DNA of 64,000 nucleotides, from assembly GCA_034435055.1 (NCBI GenBank), contig DAOTXS010000097.1, positions 1 to 64,000 of the forward strand, in the 5' to 3' direction. The stretch comes from DAOTXS01 sp034435055. GTDB lineage: Bacteria > Chloroflexota > Anaerolineae > UBA4142. Below, piece after piece: positions 14,969 through 23,510 of this stretch. The number at the start of each line of letters is the position of its first letter. Position 1 is the stretch's first letter. The translations under genes were made by a program, and so were the position numbers. Below the pieces are notes generated by a model that worked only from the letters and a program-made list of their open reading frames with translations, did no database searches and was not told the DNA's origin.

Positions 14969-15964
14969 TTGGAAGCTGTATTGCCTAAAATCGAAGCGGA
15001 AGCAACTTCAAAAAGTTATGGAAAATTTGTGATTGGTCCGTTGGAAAGCGGCTACGGGATGACGCTCGGCAATGCGTTGCGCCGAGTGTTGCTCGCGTCG
15101 CTCTCCGGCGCCGCGCCTACCTCAGTCAAAGTGACCGGGATTCATCACGAGTTCTCGCCCATCGACGGCGCCAAAGAAGACATGACGCAGTTGATCTTGA
15201 ACCTCAAGCAATTGCGCTTTAAACTGCACGAAGGTGAACAATCGGTGCGCGTGCATTTGGAAGCCAAAGGGCGGGGCAACGTAACCGCCGCCGATTTGCA
15301 ATTACCCGCGCAAGTCGAATTGATCAATCCCGATCAACATCTCATCACGCTCGATTCGGACAGTGCGACGTTGGAAATGGATGTGGGCGTGCAGCGCGGC
15401 AAAGGATATTCGCCGGCGGAAGAACGCGGCAAATTACCCATCGATGAAATTCCTATCGACGCGCTGTTTAGCCCGGTCAAAAAAGCCAATTTCCGCGTCG
15501 AGCCGGCGCGCGTTGGTCAGATGACGAACTATGACAATTTGCTGATGGAAGTCTGGACCGATGGCTCGGTTTCACCGCGCGAAGCGCTGACCGAAGCGGC
15601 AAAAATCCTCGTGCGCCACTTTAATCTCATTGCCGGGTTTGCCGGCGAAGCCGAAGTCGAAGCCGCGCCGGAGTCGGAGATTCCAAGCCGCGTGTACGAC
15701 ACGCCCATCGAAGAATTGGAATTGTCTGTTCGCGCGTACAACTGTCTCAAACGCGCCGGTATCACCAAAGTCGGCGAAGTGTTGGAGCGGTTGCAAAAGG
15801 GCAAAGATGAAATTCTTGCCATTCGCAACTTTGGGCAAAAATCATTGGACGAATTGATGGAACGCTTGCAAGTCAAGGGCTATTTGGATTCGATTCAAAC
15901 GCCGCCGGATTTGTTGACGCCGTCGGCGGAAGTTGAATCCGAGACGCCGAGTGAAGGGGAATAG
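14969..15964 (+). CDS. rpoA: DNA-directed RNA polymerase alpha subunit
   Basis: 331 residues. N-terminal assembly domain about 1-230 (FVIGPLESGYGMTLGNALRR, the beta/beta'-contacting pattern) and C-terminal promoter-UP-element domain about 250-315 (IEELELSVRAYNCLKRAGI, NFGQKSLDELMERL). Start is TTG 14969, 8 bases after CCAGGAGG; the ATG further upstream is in the repeat region and is rejected. The C-terminus has a short acidic tail. Confidence 0.96.
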   Translation: MEAVLPKIEAEATSKSYGKFVIGPLESGYGMTLGNALRRVLLASLSGAAPTSVKVTGIHHEFSPIDGAKEDMTQLILNLKQLRFKLHEGEQSVRVHLEAKGRGNVTAADLQLPAQVELINPDQHLITLDSDSATLEMDVGVQRGKGYSPAEERGKLPIDEIPIDALFSPVKKANFRVEPARVGQMTNYDNLLMEVWTDGSVSPREALTEAAKILVRHFNLIAGFAGEAEVEAAPESEIPSRVYDTPIEELELSVRAYNCLKRAGITKVGEVLERLQKGKDEILAIRNFGQKSLDELMERLQVKGYLDSIQTPPDLLTPSAEVESETPSEGE

Positions 15965-15969
15965 AAGAA

Positions 15970-16332
15970 ATGCGCCATCGCATCGCAGGGCGGTCGCTGG
16001 GTCGAGACAAAGATCATCGCCAAGCCCTGTTCCGAAATCTAGTCACTGAATTATTGCGTCACGAGCGGATCGAAACGACGGAAGCCAAAGCCAAAGCGAT
16101 TCGCGGCGACGCAGAAAAATTGATCACGCTGGCAAAGCGCGGCGGCATTGCCGCGCGGCGCTTGGCAAATCAGACGATCACCGATCCGGATGTAACCAAG
16201 AAATTGTTCGAGTCGATTGGCCCGCGATACAAGGAACGTGCCGGCGGTTATACCCGACTTTTCAAGGTGGGTCCGCGTTTAGGCGACGCCGCGCCAATCG
16301 TGATTTTGGAACTCGTTGATCGGGAAAGCTAG
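15970..16332 (+). CDS. rplQ: 50S ribosomal protein L17
   Basis: 120 residues, MRHRIAGRSLGRDKDHRQAL..., normal L17. Its RBS (GAAGGGGAA) overlaps the end of rpoA, so the two are translationally linked. Confidence 0.97.
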   Translation: MRHRIAGRSLGRDKDHRQALFRNLVTELLRHERIETTEAKAKAIRGDAEKLITLAKRGGIAARRLANQTITDPDVTKKLFESIGPRYKERAGGYTRLFKVGPRLGDAAPIVILELVDRES

Positions 16333-16392
16333 TCAACTTGTCAATTGGTCGACTGGTCAACTAGTTGACTGATTGACGAAGCGACTGATTGT
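16333..16392 (+). repeat. Short-word hairpin repeat, rplQ-truA spacer
   Basis: agtcaacttgtcaattggtcgactggtcaac is followed by tagttgactgattgacgaagcgactgatt. It contains the palindrome gtcaactagttgac seen before rpsM. It may explain the weak ribosome-binding context of truA. Confidence 0.75.
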
Positions 16393-16395
16393 TTT

Positions 16396-17154
16396 GTGGA
16401 CAAACGCCGTCTTTTTGCTGTGCTTGAATATGACGGTACGGATTTGGCGGGATTCCAAATCCAGCGTGGTAAACGCACGGTGCAAGGGGAGTTGGAACGT
16501 GCGTTACACAAGATCACCGGCGAGAAAATTCGCGTGATTGGCGCAGGACGAACGGACACCGGCGTTCACGCTGCCGGGCAAGGCGCGCATTTCGATACCG
16601 CGTGGAAACAATCGAACGAAATTTTGCATCGCGCCTTGAATGCTATTTTACCAAACGATATTGCGGTTAAATCGCTGATTCAAGCAACGCCGGATTTCTC
16701 GGCGCGTTACAGCGCAAGGAGTCGAACGTATCGCTACACGTTGCTGAATCAAACGACACGCGCGCCGCTCGCAGAGCGATACGCGCTCCGGGTCGCCGAA
16801 CCACTCGATGCAAAAGCGATGGACGCCGCGGCGCGATTACTCATCGGGCAAAAAGATTTTGGCGCGTTCGGCACACCGCCGCGTGGCGATAACACCGTGC
16901 GGCATGTGTATCGCGCGCAAGTTGAACAGCAAGGCGCGCAAGTTATCGTCGAAATCGAAGCGAACGCGTTTCTGTATCGAATGATGCGACGCATCGTCGG
17001 CACGTTGTTGTTGGTCGGCAAACGTGGGATGAGCGTTGACGAATTTGTACAAGTTATCGAAAAGAAACGACGCGCGGGACAATCGGTTCCGCCGCACGGA
17101 CTATGTTTAGTTCAAGTGAAATACGATTTAGGAAATGATCGGAGCGAAGGATGA
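16396..17154 (+). CDS. truA: tRNA pseudouridine(38-40) synthase TruA
   Basis: 252 residues. Converts U38-40 of tRNA anticodon arms to pseudouridine. The catalytic aspartate is D54 in GAGRTDTGVHA; the motif FLYRMMRRIVGTLL is also typical. GTG start at 16396 without an obvious Shine-Dalgarno sequence. It ends ATGA-overlapped with rplM, so it belongs to the operon. Confidence 0.95.
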   Translation: MDKRRLFAVLEYDGTDLAGFQIQRGKRTVQGELERALHKITGEKIRVIGAGRTDTGVHAAGQGAHFDTAWKQSNEILHRALNAILPNDIAVKSLIQATPDFSARYSARSRTYRYTLLNQTTRAPLAERYALRVAEPLDAKAMDAAARLLIGQKDFGAFGTPPRGDNTVRHVYRAQVEQQGAQVIVEIEANAFLYRMMRRIVGTLLLVGKRGMSVDEFVQVIEKKRRAGQSVPPHGLCLVQVKYDLGNDRSEG

Positions 17155-17579
17155 AGACAGCAAACACAAAGCCCGCCGATATAAAACGGGAATGGTACGT
17201 GGTCAACGCGGAAGGCAAGACGCTGGGACGGCTCGCCTCCGGAATTGCCAAAGTGCTCAAAGGCAAACACAAAGCATACTATACGCCGCACCTCGATTGC
17301 GGTGATTTTGTGGTTGTCTTGAACGCTGGTAAAATTCGCGTGACCGGCAAAAAGTTGGACGAGAAAATGTATTATCGCCACTCGGGTTATCCGGGCGGAA
17401 TGAAAGCAACCGTTCTGCGGACGCAGTTGGAGAAACATCCCGACCGCGTGATCAAATCAGCGGTGTGGGGCATGTTACCGCACGGTCGTTTGGGTCGCCA
17501 GATGTTCAAGAAACTCAAAGTGTACAGCGGCGTCGATCATCGCCACACGGCGCAAAAGCCCAAGACGTTGGAGGTATAG
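17151..17579 (+). CDS. rplM: 50S ribosomal protein L13
   Basis: 142 residues with REWYVVNAEGKTLGRLAS and VWGMLPHGRLGRQMFKKLKV signatures. L13 is an early 50S assembly protein. A four-base overlap with truA; GGAGCGAAGG is the RBS. Confidence 0.97.
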   Translation: MKTANTKPADIKREWYVVNAEGKTLGRLASGIAKVLKGKHKAYYTPHLDCGDFVVVLNAGKIRVTGKKLDEKMYYRHSGYPGGMKATVLRTQLEKHPDRVIKSAVWGMLPHGRLGRQMFKKLKVYSGVDHRHTAQKPKTLEV

Positions 17580-17583
17580 GAAA

Positions 17584-17979
17584 ATGGCAACCGGAAAATT
17601 TTACGAAGGTATCGGTCGTCGCAAATCAGCAGTGGCGCGTGTGCGGTTGTTTGCCGGGAGTGGCGCATTTACTGTGAACGATAAACCGGTGACGCAATAT
17701 TTTGCCGTGCCGACTTTAGCCACGGTAGCGATGACGCCGCTCAAAGCGACGCAGAACGAATCGCGATTTACCATCTCGGCAAAAGTGGAGGGCGGCGGAC
17801 CTGCTGGTCAAGCCGATGCTGTGTCGCTGGGATTGGCGCGCGCGTTGCTTGCCGCCGACACGACGTTCAAAGCGGCTTTGCGTAAAAGTGGATTACTCAC
17901 ACGCGATCCGCGTGAAAAGGAACGCAAGAAACCGGGCTTGAAAAAGGCACGCAAGGCAAAGCAATACACCAAACGTTAA
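17584..17979 (+). CDS. rpsI: 30S ribosomal protein S9
   Basis: 131 residues, FYEGIGRRKSAVARVRLFAG ... with the C-terminal KARKAKQYTKR tail that touches P-site tRNA. Last gene of the superoperon; a terminator hairpin follows. Confidence 0.97.
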   Translation: MATGKFYEGIGRRKSAVARVRLFAGSGAFTVNDKPVTQYFAVPTLATVAMTPLKATQNESRFTISAKVEGGGPAGQADAVSLGLARALLAADTTFKAALRKSGLLTRDPREKERKKPGLKKARKAKQYTKR

Positions 17980-18000
17980 TCTGGAATTGGCAGACAGGCA

Positions 18001-18037
18001 AACGGGCGAGGCACAATGTCCTCGCCCGTTGTGTTTG
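18001..18037 (+). terminator. Terminator of the ribosomal superoperon
   Basis: Perfect 11-bp stem AACGGGCGAGG (18001-18011) / CCTCGCCCGTT (18020-18030) with an 8-base loop, followed by GTGTTT. The U-tract is weak on the + strand. The stem could also terminate the convergent gene ending at 18068. Confidence 0.8.
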
Positions 18038-18067
18038 AGCGCGATGTGTGTTCCAACAACCTGCGTT

Positions 18068-18352
18068 TCAATATCCTGACGAGCCGACTTTACCTTCGCC
18101 ATCGCAATAATGTCCTTCCGATGCGAAAGTAAATTCGTCTTCAACCTCACTTCCGTACATTGTACTCGATGCAGAAATCACCTCGACTGGCTCAGGCGAT
18201 GTGGTAGATGTTAGCACAGTTTCCTGCGACTCGGACGATATGACTGGACTGGCATTCACGGTTGGCGTCGATGCTTGTCCAGTTAGAAACGCAAATCCCG
18301 CGCCAACGACAAGAATCGTTAGTGCGAGAATCAAGAATGCGACACGTGGCAT
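18068..18352 (-). CDS. Small membrane-anchored exported protein, unknown
   Basis: 94 residues, no family recognised. It has an N-terminal hydrophobic segment at about residues 5-25 (AFLILALTILVVGAGFAFL), then a Ser/Thr/Val-rich stalk, then an acidic stretch and a short C-terminus HYCDGEGKVGSSGY with a single cysteine. Start ATG 18352 is preceded by AAGGAGGAA, and upstream is a consensus-like promoter (18422-18450), so this is very likely a real, independently expressed gene. It could be a secreted peptide precursor or a small envelope protein. Confidence 0.75.
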   Translation of the reverse strand: MPRVAFLILALTILVVGAGFAFLTGQASTPTVNASPVISSESQETVLTSTTSPEPVEVISASSTMYGSEVEDEFTFASEGHYCDGEGKVGSSGY

Positions 18353-18421
18353 GGATTCCTCCTTCAGAATCTCACCTGGCCGATGCGCGCCCATCGCGGC
18401 ATCACCTAAAAGGCGACTATG

Positions 18422-18450
18422 AGGATAAGCAATTTGCGTGTGGTTGTCAA
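18422..18450 (-). promoter_or_regulatory. Sigma-70-type promoter for the small exported protein
   Basis: On the - strand: TTGACA (18450-18445), 17-base spacer, TATCCT (18427-18422). It stands about 70 bases before the start codon at 18352 and inside the end of the upstream gene's spacer. Confidence 0.6.
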
Positions 18451-18462
18451 TCCCCCACCTAA

Positions 18463-19569
18463 TCAGCGCGGCAGAAACACGATGAGCATTTCGTACAGGA
18501 GAAGTTGATAAATCACGGTCACGAGCGCGCCGAGCCAACTCTCTGGTGATTTAATGTGAAACCATTCTTCGCTTAATTGGACAACCGCGCGACTGTTCAC
18601 AGCAATCGCGGCAAGCGGCGCGAGCAGGAGAATGAGCGCCGGCACACCGGCGATGATGAGCACAGTTAAGCCGATGGCAACCCACCAGCGCGGCAATTGC
18701 GTGAGTGGATAAATGCGGATCGCGTCATCGAATTCCATTCGCCGGAATGTATCCATCGGCAAGTCGCTCAGGTACACGCTCGCCAGCGGAAATTCGATGA
18801 GCGCGAGCAATGGAATTACCAAAGCGATCCACGGAACTTGGATGTGAATAATGCCGGCGACGATAGCCGGCAGTGCCAGGGATGCCGACGCCGAAATCAT
18901 TTGCATGATGGCGGTTCGCTGATCGATAGGGAGCGTGTCCCGCGCAACGACTTGCGAAATCGTCGCGCGCGGATCGTTCAGCATCGATAAAAGCCAGGTT
19001 GGCGTTTCTTCGACAAATTGCGCAGCGAATTTTGTTTCGCCGTACTTGCGCTTGAGTTGTGAGGCAATTGTGGCGATAACGTCGTCAAAGTGCTGAAGAT
19101 CGGACGTGAGCAAAAATCCGCGCCACAGCCAGCGACCGAAGAGCAAACTTGCCAGCCAACCATGCAGGGGCAATCCTTTCGTCGAATCGATCCACACGAC
19201 ATATCGACCGTTCGGTTGCAGTTCGGTGGAATACACTTTGCGGATTGCGTTGAACGGAATATAGCGCGCGCCAAACACGCTGGACGTCAACAAGCCGTCT
19301 TGGTCAAGTGTAATCCTCGGTGTGAGAAACGCAATCGCACGCGCGACGAGCAACGCCAAAAACAGTCCGATGTGCGAGGTGAGGAGTGTGGGGAGAATCG
19401 GGTGGAATGGTTGCAGAAAATCGAGGTATGGCAGCTCGAGTGGTTTGTATGCCAAAGCGTACGCCGCGCGCAACCATTCGAGCAAATACTCGCTTCCATT
19501 CAAAACGAGCATGCCGATTGCGAGCGTGGCGGTGATGCGTCGAAAAGTCGATGGATAATCGTATTTCAT
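18463..19569 (-). CDS. Multi-pass membrane protein with PH-like segment, unknown
   Basis: 368 residues. Predicted membrane segments lie near the N-terminus (about 12-30 and 60-83) and in the C-terminal half (about 222-262, 292-325, 345-365). Residues about 85-190 are soluble and read like a bacterial PH-domain (ITLDQDGLLTSSVFGARYIP, FNAIRKVYSTELQ). No enzyme motif is seen. Start ATG 19569 has an AGGACGCAGG sequence upstream. It is divergent from the MFS gene. Function not recognised. Confidence 0.8.
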   Translation of the reverse strand: MKYDYPSTFRRITATLAIGMLVLNGSEYLLEWLRAAYALAYKPLELPYLDFLQPFHPILPTLLTSHIGLFLALLVARAIAFLTPRITLDQDGLLTSSVFGARYIPFNAIRKVYSTELQPNGRYVVWIDSTKGLPLHGWLASLLFGRWLWRGFLLTSDLQHFDDVIATIASQLKRKYGETKFAAQFVEETPTWLLSMLNDPRATISQVVARDTLPIDQRTAIMQMISASASLALPAIVAGIIHIQVPWIALVIPLLALIEFPLASVYLSDLPMDTFRRMEFDDAIRIYPLTQLPRWWVAIGLTVLIIAGVPALILLLAPLAAIAVNSRAVVQLSEEWFHIKSPESWLGALVTVIYQLLLYEMLIVFLPR

Positions 19570-19583
19570 CCTGCGTCCTTCGT

Positions 19584-19612
19584 TTGACGATGCTAATCGA
19601 GTGTATTATACT
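19584..19612 (+). promoter_or_regulatory. Sigma-70-type promoter for the MFS exporter
   Basis: TTGACG (19584-19589), 17-base spacer, TATACT (19607-19612). The bottom strand of the same stretch contains TATAAT, so the divergent membrane-protein gene may share an overlapping promoter. Confidence 0.6.
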
Positions 19613-19668
19613 GCCGGACTTGTGGGATGGGAATAGTCTCACGATACCAGAGAGGAATTATTTTTTCA

Positions 19669-20889
19669 ATGTCATTACTCAAGAATCGCAATTTACTCGC
19701 CGCCACGTTTGGACATTTCAGCGTCGATATGTATTCCGGAATGTTGCCGTTGATTTTGCTTGCGCTGACCCAGCCCCTGGGTATGACGTACGCGCAAGTC
19801 GGATTCGTGTCGATGGTCTATAGTCTTGCCGGTTCCTTGAGCCAGCCGTTTTTTGGTTGGCTGGGTGATCGACGCGGCGCGCGCCCGATGGCGGTTCTGG
19901 GGGTTGCTGCGATTGCGGTTACTGTCGGCGTGATGCGCTTCGTCAATAGTTACGCGATTTTGGTGCTCTTGGCGATTATCGCCGGGCTGGGGTCAGCGGC
20001 GTTTCATCCGCAAGGGGCAACGCTCGCGGCGCGCGCCTCGGATAAGCAACGCGGTGCGGCGGCATCGCTTTTTATGCTCGGCGGCAATATGGGGTTTGCG
20101 TTCGGGCCGATTTTCAATACGGCGATCTTTGCGCTCACCGGCGATTTTATGCCGGAGACATTGGCGGCGCTGGGCTTGGCGCAAGCCGCGATCATTTATT
20201 GGGCGCTGGCGTTGCAACAGCGCGAGCATTTTGCCTCGCTCAACACGTCAGCGATGCCAACTTTTCAGCGTGCGGCAATCAGCGTCATCTTAACTTTGAC
20301 ACTGGTGATGTTCTTACGTTCGTGGGTGCACTCGTCGGTTTCAACGTACGTGCCGCAGGTTTTCAAGACCTTTGGCTATTCCAACGCAGATGCCGGCAAT
20401 GTGCTGTTCAGCGTTTTGATGCCGCTGGCGATTGGCGGTCTCATCGGTGGAACCTTGTCCGATAAAATCGGTCGGCGACGCATCTTGGTGACGACGACCT
20501 TCCTCAGCGGACCCGCATTGTGGTTATTGATGAATGCCGGCACGATCCCGGCGTACGTGATTGGCATCGTCCTGGGATTGATGATGGGCGCATCGACCCC
20601 GGTAACGTTGGTGATGGCGCAATCGTTGGTGCCGCGCGGTTTGGGGTTAATGTCCGGCATCGTCTTGGGCTTTACCTTTGTTGCCGGCGCAATCGGCGTG
20701 GCGATTAGCGGTTTCGTTGCCGATCAAATCGGATTACTGCAAACGATGAATCTCAACGCGGCATTGCCGATGCTCGCCGCGGTGCTTGCGCTTTTCTTGC
20801 CCGATGATCGGCCCGGGCAAGTTACAGCAACGGCGCGCGCCGAAGTCGAGTTGGAATCCGGCGTCGCCACGCCTTCGCATTCCGATTAA
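19669..20889 (+). CDS. MFS exporter, fosmidomycin-resistance (Fsr) type
   Basis: 406 residues with twelve predicted membrane helices. The N-terminus LLAATFGHFSVDMYSGMLPL and the loop GLGSAAFHPQGATLAA match the Fsr branch of the major facilitator family; the MFS loop GWLGDRRGARP is at about residue 63. Likely proton-driven drug or metabolite efflux; the actual substrate cannot be told. Start ATG 19669 with AGAGAGGAA upstream. Its stop overlaps the convergent dinB stop. Confidence 0.88.
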   Translation: MSLLKNRNLLAATFGHFSVDMYSGMLPLILLALTQPLGMTYAQVGFVSMVYSLAGSLSQPFFGWLGDRRGARPMAVLGVAAIAVTVGVMRFVNSYAILVLLAIIAGLGSAAFHPQGATLAARASDKQRGAAASLFMLGGNMGFAFGPIFNTAIFALTGDFMPETLAALGLAQAAIIYWALALQQREHFASLNTSAMPTFQRAAISVILTLTLVMFLRSWVHSSVSTYVPQVFKTFGYSNADAGNVLFSVLMPLAIGGLIGGTLSDKIGRRRILVTTTFLSGPALWLLMNAGTIPAYVIGIVLGLMMGASTPVTLVMAQSLVPRGLGLMSGIVLGFTFVAGAIGVAISGFVADQIGLLQTMNLNAALPMLAAVLALFLPDDRPGQVTATARAEVELESGVATPSHSD

Positions 20890-21935
20890 ATCTGCAATTG
20901 CAACTGTTGCGCGGACGATGATGCGATGAGGTTGTGTGCGCCAACGCCGATGAGTCGCACCGCGCGGCGCGCATTCCAATTCTTGCGAAACAACGCAACT
21001 GCACATGTTTCGATTTCGTTGGCGTTGTCAGTGGCGACGTTCAATGTTGTTTGCCGCGTAAACGTCGAGAAATCACTGTAGCGCAACTTGAGAACGATGG
21101 TGCGCGCGAGATAGCCATCCTTTGCTAAATCGCGCGCGATCCGTTGGCTCATCTCCCCGATCTCTTTTTCCAACATCGCCGCGTCGCGTGTATCGTGCGC
21201 AAACGTATTTTCCTGACTCATCGATTTTGGTTTCCACTCGGTAACAATCGGCGAGTCGTCGATGCCGCGTGCGCTTTCGTGCAAATAAATTCCCCATTTA
21301 CCAAACTCTTGGCGTAGTTCCGTGACCGGCACGCGCGCCAAATCGCCGATGGTTTTCACCTTCCATTTTGCAAGTTTGCCGCGCGTCACTTTGCCCGCAC
21401 CCGGCAATTTGTCGATGGGCAATGGCGCGAGAAAAGTTGCTTCTTCGCCCGGCGGCACGATGACCAAGCCGCGCGGTTTGACCGCGCCGCACGCGACTTT
21501 GGATACCAGTTTGTTCGATGCCACCGCCACCGTGCAATCGAGTTGGATTTCCGCTTTGATGCGCTGTTGAATCTCACGCGCGATGTGTGCCGCCTCTTGC
21601 TCCGCCGGAATTTCGACGTAGGCTTCATCAATTGACACTTGTTCGACGAGCGGTGAGTATTCGTGAAGCAAGTTCATTACGCGGCGCGAGTACTCGGAAT
21701 AAATTTTGAAATGGGGTTGCGCGATAATCGCTTGCGGACAGAGGCGGATTGCTTCCCGCAAGGGCATTGCGCTGTGAACACCAAATTGGCGCGCCTCGTA
21801 CGATGCAGTCGCGACGACGCCGCGTCCTTGTGGATTGCCCATCGCAACAATCAGCGGTTTGCCCGCCAGCGCCGGGTTCAGGAGAATTTCAACCGACGCA
21901 AAAAAAGCGTCGAGGTCGAGATGGAGGATTGGCAT
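20886..21935 (-). CDS. dinB: DNA polymerase IV (Y family)
   Basis: 349 residues. Lesion-bypass polymerase. Catalytic carboxylates are visible in LDLDAFFASVE (residues 6-16) and SIDEA (101-105); a C-terminal little-finger domain follows from about residue 235. ATG 21935 begins one base after the amylase stop (TGA-A-ATG), suggesting coupled translation. The C-terminus is short and lacks an obvious beta-clamp peptide. Confidence 0.95.
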   Translation of the reverse strand: MPILHLDLDAFFASVEILLNPALAGKPLIVAMGNPQGRGVVATASYEARQFGVHSAMPLREAIRLCPQAIIAQPHFKIYSEYSRRVMNLLHEYSPLVEQVSIDEAYVEIPAEQEAAHIAREIQQRIKAEIQLDCTVAVASNKLVSKVACGAVKPRGLVIVPPGEEATFLAPLPIDKLPGAGKVTRGKLAKWKVKTIGDLARVPVTELRQEFGKWGIYLHESARGIDDSPIVTEWKPKSMSQENTFAHDTRDAAMLEKEIGEMSQRIARDLAKDGYLARTIVLKLRYSDFSTFTRQTTLNVATDNANEIETCAVALFRKNWNARRAVRLIGVGAHNLIASSSAQQLQLQI

Positions 21936-21936
21936 T

Positions 21937-23382
21937 TCAAATGATGGTTGCCAGTACGGTCGCATCGCGCGCGCCGATTTCGATCCCGCGCACAAAGCCA
22001 TCTTGCACGATGATTTCCTCGCGCGACCACTCTTCAACCAGTGGTGGGTTGTCTGCCAGCAATCGATCAACGCGCAGATCAAGCGTCACCGGTTCGCGGC
22101 CGGCATTTACGGCGATGATGACCGTCTCATTTTCTATGTGCCGCGCAAACGCAAATGCTTTACCATTAGCGTAGAGATTCGTCATCGCGCCACGGCGGAG
22201 CGCGACGAATTTTTTGCGAAGCGCGATCAAGCGTTTGACATACTCGAGCATCGCGCGCCCACTGACGCCGGGTTCCCAAATCATCGCGCGGCGACAATCG
22301 GGATCGCGCGCGCCTTCCATCGCAATTTCGTCGCCGTAGTAAATCGTCGGCGCACCGACGTAACCAAACATTGTGAGCAACGCGAGTTTGAGCGCGGTAA
22401 CATCGCCGCGTGCAATCGTAACAAAGCGCGCAGTATCGTGGCTGTCGAGCAAATTCATTTGCGCCTGCACGATTGCCGGCGGATACCACGTTCGTAAATC
22501 GGTGAGCGTACGCATGAATTCGTCGGCGCTGATCGTTTGAATCAAACCGTACGATGATTCCTGAATCAATGCTCGATCGATGTTCTCAACGAAAAATTCC
22601 AAGCACGCGCGCGTGAATTGATAATTCATCACCGCGTCGAATTGATCGCCTTGGAGCCAGCGGTCGGCGCGATGCCAGATTTCGCCGACGATGTACGTAT
22701 CGGGGTTGATCGCTTTGACGCGGCGGCGGAACTCGCGCCAGAATTCATCGTCATCGATTTCGGCGGGCACGTCAAGCCGCCAGCCGTCGATGCCTTGACG
22801 CACCCAATATTCAGCGACGCGAAAAATAAATTCACGGACTTGGGGATTTTGGGTGTTGAATTTGGGTAGCGCGGCGAGACCCCACCACGCCTCATAGTTG
22901 ATTGGATTTTCGTACGCGCGTACCGGAAAATCGTGATAGTGAAACCAATCGCGGTACGGCGACGACTCGCCGTTTTCGAGCGCGTGATTGAATTGATAGA
23001 ATCCGCGACTCGCGTGATTGAATACCCCGTCGATGACGATGCGAATCCCGCGTTTGTGTGCTTCGTCGAGTAAAATTTTAAATGCCTCATTCCCGCCGAG
23101 AATCGGATCGACTTTAAAATAATCGTGCGTATGGTAACGATGGTTGGCGGTCGATTGAAAAATCGGATTAAAGTAAATCGCCGTGATGCCAAGATCGGTG
23201 AGGTAATCGAGGTGCTCAACGACGCCGAGTAAATCGCCGCCCTTGAATCCGAAAATAGTTGGTGGCGCATCCCAGGTTTCGAGATGATTGGGTTTTTCAA
23301 CGTGCGCGCTTTTTGCAAAACGGTCGGGGAAAATTTGGTAAAAGATGGCGTCCTTGACCCACTGTGGTGTCATCGCTGACAT
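21937..23382 (-). CDS. GH13 alpha-amylase family enzyme (cyclomaltodextrinase/neopullulanase-like)
   Basis: 481 residues. Hydrolyses alpha-1,4 (perhaps also 1,6) glucans. The catalytic triad is visible: D204 in GWRLDVPAE, E234 in YIVGEIWH, D316 in LLDSHDT. The region FGFKGGDLLGVVEHLDYLTD and VIDGVFNH is closest to neopullulanase/cyclomaltodextrinase, but the N-terminal CBM34 domain is missing. There is no signal peptide, so it is probably cytoplasmic. Start ATG 23382 after CGGAGC. First gene of a pair with dinB. Confidence 0.92.
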   Translation of the reverse strand: MSAMTPQWVKDAIFYQIFPDRFAKSAHVEKPNHLETWDAPPTIFGFKGGDLLGVVEHLDYLTDLGITAIYFNPIFQSTANHRYHTHDYFKVDPILGGNEAFKILLDEAHKRGIRIVIDGVFNHASRGFYQFNHALENGESSPYRDWFHYHDFPVRAYENPINYEAWWGLAALPKFNTQNPQVREFIFRVAEYWVRQGIDGWRLDVPAEIDDDEFWREFRRRVKAINPDTYIVGEIWHRADRWLQGDQFDAVMNYQFTRACLEFFVENIDRALIQESSYGLIQTISADEFMRTLTDLRTWYPPAIVQAQMNLLDSHDTARFVTIARGDVTALKLALLTMFGYVGAPTIYYGDEIAMEGARDPDCRRAMIWEPGVSGRAMLEYVKRLIALRKKFVALRRGAMTNLYANGKAFAFARHIENETVIIAVNAGREPVTLDLRVDRLLADNPPLVEEWSREEIIVQDGFVRGIEIGARDATVLATII

Positions 23383-23416
23383 GGTTGCTCCGTGTAGTAA
23401 AATAATTGCGCAAGGA

Positions 23417-23446
23417 TTTATAGCACGGTTTGCGCATGCTGTCCAA
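23417..23446 (-). promoter_or_regulatory. Candidate promoter for amylase-dinB
   Basis: On the - strand TTGGAC (23446-23441), 18-base spacer, TATAAA (23422-23417), ending about 35 bases before the amylase start. Confidence 0.5.
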
Positions 23447-23453
23447 TGACAGT

Positions 23454-23482
23454 TTGCCAACGGTATCGATTCCGCATACAAT
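23454..23482 (+). promoter_or_regulatory. Promoter of the lut-glc operon
   Basis: TTGCCA (23454-23459), exactly 17 bases, TACAAT (23477-23482). It lies 29 bases before the lutA ATG and back-to-back with the amylase promoter. Confidence 0.6.
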
Positions 23483-23510
23483 AGCGACGATATTCAAGGA
23501 GCAAACGGTC

